Source of the DNA: Alnus glutinosa
Taxonomy: Eukaryota > Streptophyta > Magnoliopsida > Fagales > Betulaceae
NCBI RefSeq assembly: GCF_958979055.1
Contig: NC_084888.1
Span: forward strand, 12,194,804-12,258,803
DNA: 64,000 nt
Direction of reading: 5' to 3'
Positions 56,568 to 64,000 of this stretch are shown here, piece after piece. The position numbers were made by a program, and so were the translations under genes. A model generated the notes under the pieces. It was not told the DNA's origin. It saw only the letters and a program-made list of their open reading frames with translations, and made no database searches. The stretch's first letter is position 1, and each line of letters starts with the position of its first letter.

Positions 56568-57988
56568 TAGGGGTGTAAATGAGCCGAGCTCGAGCGAGCC
56601 AGTGCCGAGCTCGAGCGAGCTAGAACCGAGCTCGAGCTCATTCATTACGAGTTCGAGCTCATTCATCACGAGCCCGAGCCGATCTCGAGTTTATTCATCA
56701 CGAGCTCGAGCCGAGTTCGAGCGGTAACAATTAAGTCAAGTCGAGTCGAGCCGAGCTTATACGAGTTTAACATTTGTTCTTTTATTACCATTAATTCTAC
56801 TTTCCATCAAAGTTAGAATTAATTAATAAGAAACATTAACTTCTCGTAGTTAATTAACCAACACTTTATTAAGGTGTATTAATTAACCATTACCCAACAA
56901 TTAATAAAGGAGGATTAATTAACCACATTAAGATCGAGTCTAATAAGTTGTCTTATGTGTCAGGTCATGTGGGACACATGTTAATCTTATATATGAGTTG
57001 TATTAAATTTCTTACCTATTGGTTTGTAGGAAATTTATGTCCTTTAATTATAAATAAAAAAAAATGTAACAATAGTCAATGTAAATACTAAGTTAAAACA
57101 TTAATAATTATAATTATTATATTTTCATATGGTTCTATATATCAAATGATAATAATACCTTTTTCTTTTTTTAAAGTCTAATGATAATTCTTAGATCATA
57201 TGATTCATATCTAATGGTTATGTAGCACAAATGCACAATGTTAAATCATATGATCTAAATTCTAATGATAACACCTAAATTATTATCATAATTAACACAT
57301 TAGTAATTCCAATTGAACCAATCGACCAATCCTAATAACTTAATTTGAGATTATATGAATTACATTGTCATTATATATGAATAATATGATTAAGTTTAAA
57401 AAGTGTTATTATAATTCGTATAATTGATATGAATTCATACTTATGTATGTAATCTATATACCTAATCATTGTATCTAAGACTCTAAGTATTATTAATAAT
57501 TATTAGATACTTAAAATCTTACATTATACTCAATCAGTGTATCTAAGTATCTAAATACTTAATCATTTTATTTGTATGCTCATATGATTTTAGATTTTGA
57601 ATCACGTGATGACGGTGATGTAATGATTCATAAGTATCTAATAATAATACTTATAAGTTATAACATTGAATATAGTAAATCAATAATTACATGTTATATG
57701 TCACAATGTTATATTATTATATGATCATATAGTCATATTATATTACATAAATAATATAATATGAATTATATGATTAAGTATCTGAATTGTCGTTATATCA
57801 TATGATTATATGATTAACAATTAAGTATTAATATTATTCACTTTTACTATTTTATATACATATTGATACAACCAAATAATTATAACCAATTAATATTTAT
57901 TGACTATTTTTATTTGTTACTTAATTCATGCTTATATATAGTATATTATACAAATAAGTTATATATTAACAAATTAAAACTTATTTTT

Positions 57989-58033
<45 letters not shown>

Positions 58034-58250
58034 GAGTCGAGCCTTAATAAACGAGTCGATCCTTATACGAGCGGGTTCACGAGCTTTAATCGAGTCGAGC
58101 CGAGTTTATACGAGTTTGCATTGTTTAATAATCGAGTTTGATTTTCGTGTTCACGAATAGCTCATTTAATAATCGATTCGAGCACGAGTCGAGTTTATTC
58201 GAGCCGATCCCGAGTAAGCTCGCGAGTAGCTCAGCTCGTTTACACCCCTA
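56568..58250. mobile_element. Non-autonomous hAT-like element
   Basis: It starts TAGGGGTGTAAATGAGCC and ends GCTCGTTTACACCCCTA, a TIR of about 17 bp with one mismatch. The 8-bp TSD CTCACAAT is perfect (56560-56567 and 58251-58258). Both subterminal regions are tiled with GAGCTCGAGC/GAGTCGAGCC repeats (56582-56760 and 58030-58240). The middle is AT-rich, with an (AT)n tract, and codes for nothing recognisable. Its ends resemble those of the element at 21619-25163. Confidence 0.93.
57992..58032. repeat. (AT)n microsatellite inside the hAT-like element
   Basis: About 20 AT repeats. Confidence 0.9.
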
Positions 58251-58282
58251 CTCACAATTAACCAAAATGGAATGCTCTTTTC

Positions 58283-58680
58283 AAATTTTCTGTAAGAGCA
58301 TTTTCAACAAAATAGATAAATGGTTCATGATAGTCAAATTTGACTATTATGAGCAATTTTTCATCTCCAGTAGAATATGCAAAATATATTTTTTATTTCT
58401 AATGTGAATAGTAATAAATAGGATGTTCAATTCACTATTTATACTACAAAGAGTTTTTTTATTATTTTCTCTCTCCATTTTCTTCTTTTTTTCTTTCTCT
58501 CCCTATTTCTTTCATAATTTTTTTCCACACAAAATAATATTTAAATGCAAGTAGAGAGTAGAATAAAAAATCTGTTAAAAAAATATAAAAAAAAAATAAT
58601 AGCTAAAATAGAAAATTATACTTTTTTAATATATAACTACTTTGATTATTATTACTAGAAATGCTTTGAGCATTATCTCT
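58283..58680. mobile_element. MITE-like element (AGAGCATTTTCA family)
   Basis: AGAGCATTTTCAACAAAATAG at the left and AGAAATGCTTTGAGCA at the right are weakly inverted. GTCAAATTTGACTATTATGAG inside resembles the copy at 45.9-46.1 kb. Limits approximate. Confidence 0.45.
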
Positions 58681-58689
58681 TTATATTTT

Positions 58690-59033
58690 TCCATGTTATT
58701 ATCCGCTCGTTTCTCTCTTGTTATCTTTTTTTTAAAAAAAAAAATAAAAAATAAAAACACACACACAAACAAATTTTATTGAAAGAAATTACTCAAATAA
58801 ATTTATAGTAAATGGAATATACAAAATTGTGTGAAATTACTGGCAGACTTGTTGAGTCGGGCTTAAAAAAAGAAAATCGCCGTAATATATTGGTAAGTAC
58901 CTATTCACAAGAATGTTAACGAAAAGGATCTGCGGAGGCCAATTTTGAAAACCCCTACTCTGTCCTCACCATCACCAATTCACCGTCATTACGCCCCCGC
59001 GAAGCCTCCCTCCTTCCAATCTCAGCCGTCGAA
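58690..59033 (+). promoter_or_regulatory. Upstream region of the two-RRM protein gene
   Basis: AT-rich until about 58920, then a C-rich leader (CCTACTCTGTCCTCACC, CGCCCCCGCGAAGCCTCCC). A second, upstream ATG at 58945 opens a 109-codon frame overlapping exon 1 out of frame. It may be an upstream ORF if it lies in the transcript. Confidence 0.45.
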
Positions 59034-61384
59034 ATGGCTCATCTCCAGCCCTATGATCCCTACTACCTCCACCACCACCACCAACCTCCACCACTACAAC
59101 AAGAGTACGACAAGGACCGGAGCGGGATCAACACGCTCTTCGTATCGGGGCTCCCAGATGACGTCAGGGCGCGTGAGATTCACAACCTCTTCCGCCGCCG
59201 CCCCGGCTTCGATTCTTGCCAGCTCAAGTACACCGGCCGCGGCAACCAGGTTCTCCCCTCTGTTTGTTTCCTGATAAAATAGAACCCCATGAAAATCCAA
59301 CAACAAAGGAAATGTTCTGTTGCTTTGTTGGACTGTGATGATAAAATAATAACGATTGGCTGAGTAGAGGTTGTTAGCCCTAAGTTTGTGAACTTTTAGC
59401 TTCATTTTCCCTTTGTTTGGTTCCCGAGAAAAATGGAATGGACTGCGTTGATGTAGAATGCATATATTTGTTCTTACAACCAATCAGGGAACATAGGGTT
59501 TGCATTGCTTGTAGAAAGAATGTTAATTCTTCAATGCACGTTTTGATTATGATTTAATTTGGATGGAAAACAGCTTAGAAGGTTCCGATTATATTTTGCA
59601 GGTCGTGGCGTTCGCTACCTTTTTCAATCATCAATCGGCAATTGCAGCATTACACGCGTTAAATGTGAGAAATTATCTCCAATCACCAAATATAATTGTT
59701 TCTTTTAAACACGGATATAGGCCTTCAGGTTTCGATTATTTAGGGTCTTGTCTTGCATTCTTTTCAAGGGTTACAAGACACAATTTGGCATTTCATGGTA
59801 GTGTTTTCCAATTCCAAATGCATTTCTAATTCAATTTTGTTGTTGAATGACAAGAATTTTTGAGGTTCACAAATTTGCAGTCCTTTTAATTTTGTTGTTC
59901 CCACGATGACCATGATCAGGGTGTAAAATTTGATCCTCAAACTGGATCTGTTCTGCATATCGAACTGGCCAGATCAAACTCCAGAAGAAAACGTAAACCA
60001 GGTCTGTAATTGTCTGTCATACTTATTCAAGTTATAAATCTGTATTCTGGTTTATTTTGATCTTTGATCCCCACTTACTTCATGAATTGACTTAATTTTC
60101 TTGTACAGGTAGTGGAGCCTATGTTGTTATAGATAAAAGAACTAAAGCAGACATAAATGCCCAAGAAACATCTAGTGACGATGGTAATGTTTTGTTTAAA
60201 TTTAATATTTTCAGTAAAAAACAGATTTTACAAGTTTAATTCCCTCCCCCCATCAAACTTGTGATCCATGTTGCTGCTTTCATCTTTTAGGCCTTTTTAA
60301 GTGCTCCATTTATATATTTTTTTTTTCTTGTTACTTATTATTATGATTCCCTAAAAAGGAAAAGAAAAGAAATTGCTTGTATGAGCAACTCTTTCGCTAG
60401 AAGGAGGCACTGCCATCTGAACTTGATTCTGTGGCTCACTTTGCACATTTTGGCACTACTTTGTGCATTCAGGAGACAGCGAATCCGATGAACCATCTGA
60501 GACCGGCAATCCTGATTCTGGCGAGAATGGTGATTTAGCGGCCTCGAAAAGGTTGAAAGCGCTCCTAAAGCACACTAATTGTTCTGAGGAAGTTCTGTAT
60601 TAAGAACTCCACTATCCCTAGTGAGTAATGCTATAGGGAGGACTCATGTCAAGAAGTCCTCCCAAAATTGATGTTTTAAAAGCCACATCAATTTTGAGAG
60701 GACTCAAGGAAGACATGGGTACTCTTATAGTATTACTCATCCCTACTACCTAAACTGCAGAAAGATCTTTTTCTTTTTTCTAAGTTCTGCTTAATCTTCT
60801 TGTGGATCACTCTGTATTTCTGTCTGGTAATGTGCAGTGGTGAGACAGCGATTGGTCCTGACAATGCTGGAGCTTCATTAAATGTAAGTAATGATAGGGG
60901 ATTTTTTTTCACAAAAAGAAAATCAGAAATCGTAGGATTCTTCTGGATATTTCATCAATGGCAGACAAACTTTTTTTCGTCATGGAATTTTCATTTTGGC
61001 CTTTTGGAGAGGGGAATAATGTGTAAAATCTACTTTTCCATTGTAGACTATAAGATTGTCCTCTGGATTTGTATCCTCTTGGTTGTCAAGTTTGAATTAG
61101 GGTTTTGTCTACATAACCTGTATGTATCCTTCTCAAAACATTCACCAGAAATCTACTGTAGTCTACAGAACTTACTGAGGAGGATAAGGTAGTTAGGGCT
61201 ACGCAGGTTTGTATAAACATGCATTACAGTGATCTTACTATTGTTTGGCTTCTGCAGGAGCAGCCAGAAAAGACTGTTGATGGAGGAGCATGTTCCACTC
61301 TATTTATTGCAAATCTAGGACCAAATTGCACTGAAGATGAACTGAAGCAAGTTCTGTCTCAGTGAGTTGCAGTTCCTATCCTTT

Positions 61385-61422
<38 letters not shown>

Positions 61423-62612
61423 GGTGTGCAGGCTCCAGTTTCTTCTCTATATCGATATACCTATTGTGTTCATCAGCTATGGAATTGTCAATCAGAAAAC
61501 TTGATGGCTATTTGTGTCTTTTCCTATTCTTTTGTCAGATACCCTGGATTCAATTCTCTCAAAGTGCGTGCTAAAGGTGGGATGCCAGTTGCATTTGCGG
61601 ACTTCGAGGTATCCCATGCTTTGTGCTGGAATTAATGGGCATTGCTTTTATAGATAGGCGCCCATGTTGTAGCTCAGAGAAAAAAAGAAGAAATAATAAT
61701 AATAGGCCCATGTTTTAAACATAATTGCGAGATATCAAAAAATAATATGCTCGACTTCACTTTGCAAAGCCTTAAAACCTTCCAAACATGGTCAAGGTCT
61801 CTAAATTGGAAAAACTCGTAGAATTTGTATGTCAATCTTGCCATATGGAAAGAAGTAATCCTTCAAGGTCAAAGATCATTTTGAGAACAAGCTGTGACAG
61901 TCTACAAGTTGTCTCAATATGAATTTGGCCACATCCATATTCTATACTCTAGTGAATTCTCTAAATTATTACACGATCTTGTGCTAATTGGTAAGTGGAC
62001 TCTTTTGGATTTCTATTGAGTGCTGAATCTCAGTGTTGAACTTTGTGTGTGAATTCACGAAGGTGTATTGATAGACCTGCTCTCATTTTGCCGCTCTAGT
62101 GAGTTGCTGAAAGACAATTTTGGTACAGTGAGCAATTCAATTCATGAATTTAGAGACTCTTCTCATGATTGATTTGTGGACCTAGGAAAAAATAAGAGGC
62201 AAATTTCTTTCTTGTTCCGAAGAGGAAAGGGTCCAAGGAGTCCATCAGTCCATTGTAATATGCTAGACAATAGTTTGTAGCCCCAATTTCCCTGTTAAAA
62301 CATATCAAATTTTCATGTTATTAGCCGGAGTTTGATTGCTAATGAAGCTGAGGTTAATTATTTAATGACTATGATTCCATTAACGGTGTTTCTTTTCGGC
62401 AGGAAATTGAACAAGCTAACATGGTTATGGAGCAACTTCAGGACAGCTTGTTACCATCATCAGACCGGGGGGGCATGCATATAGAGTATTTCCTTGTTTC
62501 TCAAGAATTCATATACCTTTGTGTGAAGTAGTTGCATTTCGATCTGATTAAATGTTTATTTTTTTGACTCGTGCTCTCTAGATATGCAAGGTCTAAAATG
62601 AGGAAGCGGTAG
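59034..62612 (+). CDS. Two-RRM RNA-binding protein (RBPMS/U2B''-like plant family)
   Basis: Ten exons: 59034-59249, 59602-59664, 59920-60001, 60109-60183, 60473-60551, 60838-60883, 61258-61361, 61539-61608, 62403-62485 and 62582-62612 (TAG). All are GT-AG with consistent phases, giving 282 aa. RRM1 (about 33-112) has RNP2 LFVSGL and RNP1 VVAFATF, and RRM2 (about 201-276) has RNP2 LFIANL and RNP1 PVAFADF. Between them lie a basic patch (SNSRRKRKP, 112-120) and an acidic, Ser-rich linker. The end YARSKMRKR is basic. It resembles Arabidopsis At2g42240/At3g13700-type proteins, which are annotated only as RRM proteins, probably acting in mRNA processing. The ATG follows GTCGAA in a C-rich leader. 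Complete. Intron 5 holds a MITE. Confidence 0.93.
60623..60738. mobile_element. Hairpin MITE in intron 5 of the two-RRM gene
   Basis: GAGTAATGCTATAGGGAG pairs with TATAGTATTACTC at the right. AAATTGATGTTTTAAAAGCC and CCACATCAATTTTGAGAGG form the inner stem. Its termini (AGTAATGCTATA) match those of the MITE at 34267-34472 in PLD epsilon intron 3. Confidence 0.78.
61388..61420 (+). repeat. (CT)n microsatellite in intron 7
   Basis: About 14 CT repeats following CTTTCTCTT, directly after the exon 7 donor region. Confidence 0.92.
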
Positions 62613-62977
62613 AAGAAAAGCGCACGAGGTGGCAAGTAAACAGATGAGTTTTGAGATTGCTTTTCTTAGTCTTAGTTAACTAATGAGTTTTGAAACCCAA
62701 CGGTGTAAATCTATAGATAAGTGCTGTTTCTGGAAGTGTTTGCGAAGTTTGACTAGGACTGTAATGTTGCTAATCGTCAATGTTCTCTTATTCAATTTCT
62801 GAAGATATATGGTGGCAGCTTCTGCTTATACAATATTTTCAAATGACCCTCACGTTGTGTGTAAAGACTCAAAAACATTGCGTTCAGATATGAGATCCAA
62901 AAACAGCAACCTTAAAAGTGCTTTGCATATTTCAGGCCAAGAAAAAAAGATTGTGCAGAGAGGGATTATTCATGCTT
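62613..62977 (+). other. 3' UTR and downstream DNA of the two-RRM gene
   Basis: Likely 3' UTR to about 62830. No AATAAA was found and the poly-A site is not fixed. No other gene. Confidence 0.45.
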
Positions 62978-63113
62978 CGTGAAATGCTACCCACATTTTC
63001 ACATTCCCAAATGTACTTATTACGTGGCACTAAAAATCATCATTAGATCTTAGATAGATCACTATTGAATCTACCTTTTAGTGCACGTCAAAGAGTGTGT
63101 AGCATTTTTCTTT
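62978..63113. mobile_element. Hairpin MITE, about 135 bp
   Basis: GTGAAATGCTACCCACATTTTC on the left pairs with GTGTGTAGCATTTTTC on the right. ACGTGGCACTAAAAAT pairs with TTTTAGTGCACGT in the stem. Confidence 0.7.
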
Positions 63114-63472
63114 GAGAGATGTCACACAACCATCTCTTACCCATCTTTTACTCATCTTTTTTGTAAATCCATCATTAAATTTGTGGGATCACATGTTGGT
63201 TTCATATGGTTTCACATATTCTACGGTGGATTTGTCCATTTCTTACATGGAGATAAAACAAAAGATGGAAACTAAATATTTTTCATTCTTTTTTGCACTT
63301 CTAAACAATCTGGGGACTGCTCATCATTGTCATCAATCAGTGTCGGAGCTCTTCCTATTGCAGAAAAGGGCTCTGGGTTTTAACAGCAAACAAGAATGTG
63401 CAATGGCTCTCTAATCCAAATAAACCTAAGCACATCTTTGTGAGGAGTTTGTGTGGAACTTATGGAAAAGGT

Positions 63473-63572
63473 TTGCTGCACAACAAGTTGTGCACAAGTT
63501 CACATGAGTGGGTGGGTCCTACTCATGTGAGGGGGTTGTACACAAATTGTGCACAACCTGTTGTGCAAATAA
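63473..63572. mobile_element. Palindromic hairpin MITE, about 100 bp
   Basis: TTTGCTGCACAACAAGTTGT on the left pairs with ACAACCTGTTGTGCAAATA on the right. TCACATGAGT and ACTCATGTGA pair near the centre around GGGTGGGTCC. Similar to the hairpin at 47930-48052. Confidence 0.75.
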
Positions 63573-64000
63573 CAATCTCCGATACTTATTACCTTCCAGG
63601 AGTGACTCACTTTTTGTTCCCTCTACTCTTAAAACGCCTAACCAATTCAGAACAATGTAAAAGACAAAGAAAATAAATTTAAAAAATTTTCTTTAAATTA
63701 AAAAAAAAAAAAAAAAAAAAGAAAAGAAAAAAAAAAGCTTGGAAATAGGCCAAGAAATGGCCACCGTGAATGGTGCTAATTGATTTGCAACCGAACCAGC
63801 GGGAGACTCTGAGGGGCTGCAGGAGGTACCCCACGACGGTACATCTCAAAGGTAAGGCCGCAGGAGACTTGCACTTGTACAAGTTTCCTCCAACCTCCAC
63901 CCCTAATGGAGGAAATTTTGTTTATGTGCATTTTGACTCTTTTTGTAATTTTATTATTTTTTAGGACATACTTCAAAATTTTTTGGGATGTAATAATATT
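63573..64000. other. Intergenic DNA at the window end
   Basis: A-rich tract at 63699-63736. The short frames at 63679-63976 match nothing I recognise. Confidence 0.45.

Overview
The window is nuclear DNA of a woody-type core eudicot. It has intron-rich plant genes with GT-AG junctions, AT-rich intergenic DNA, and dense Copia, Gypsy-type, LINE, CACTA, Mutator, hAT and MITE insertions. The LINE-type protein fragments and the GGGTGGCC-rich MITEs suggest a rosid tree, possibly Fagales. That placement is an impression from family memory, not a test. No CRISPR array, prokaryotic operon, complete tRNA gene or rRNA gene is visible.

Five host genes could be rebuilt exon by exon, with phase consistent at every junction. 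FLXL3 (plus, 13775-16036, 4 exons, 280 aa) encodes a coiled-coil FLX-like protein. A CBL10-type calcineurin B-like Ca2+ sensor (minus, 27207-30312, 8 exons, 235 aa) follows. Phospholipase D epsilon (minus, 33042-37229, 4 exons, 756 aa) has both HKD motifs intact. A PRA1-family trafficking protein (plus, 47022-47600, 1 exon, 192 aa) and a two-RRM RNA-binding protein (plus, 59034-62612, 10 exons, 282 aa) complete the set. FLXL3, PLD epsilon and PRA1.F2 are consecutive loci in Arabidopsis (At1g55170, At1g55180, At1g55190, from memory). The window therefore appears to keep an ancient gene order, with a CBL gene and much transposon DNA between the members.

The rest is mostly layered mobile DNA. 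From 1 to about 11 kb a decayed Copia element carries a CACTA element in gag (TSD ACA), a TGTAACGCCC-type solo LTR near the end of pol (TSD CATAC) and a poly-A retroposon in or next to its 3' LTR (15-bp TSD). That retroposon itself contains a 399-bp MITE. From 21.3 to 25.6 kb a Mutator-like element (9-bp TSD) encloses a hAT-like element (8-bp TSD), which encloses an antisense LINE ORF1-like reading frame broken by only two in-frame stops. From 48.8 to 55.5 kb lies a complete but decayed minus-strand Copia element (TSD TCATA). From 56.6 to 58.25 kb lies a second hAT-like element (TSD CTCACAAT) with termini like the first. SINEs, hairpin MITEs and microsatellites fill much of the remaining intergenic and intronic space.

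The genes do not form one pathway. PLD epsilon and the CBL sensor both belong to membrane and ion or nutrient signalling, but nothing in the sequence shows that they are co-regulated.
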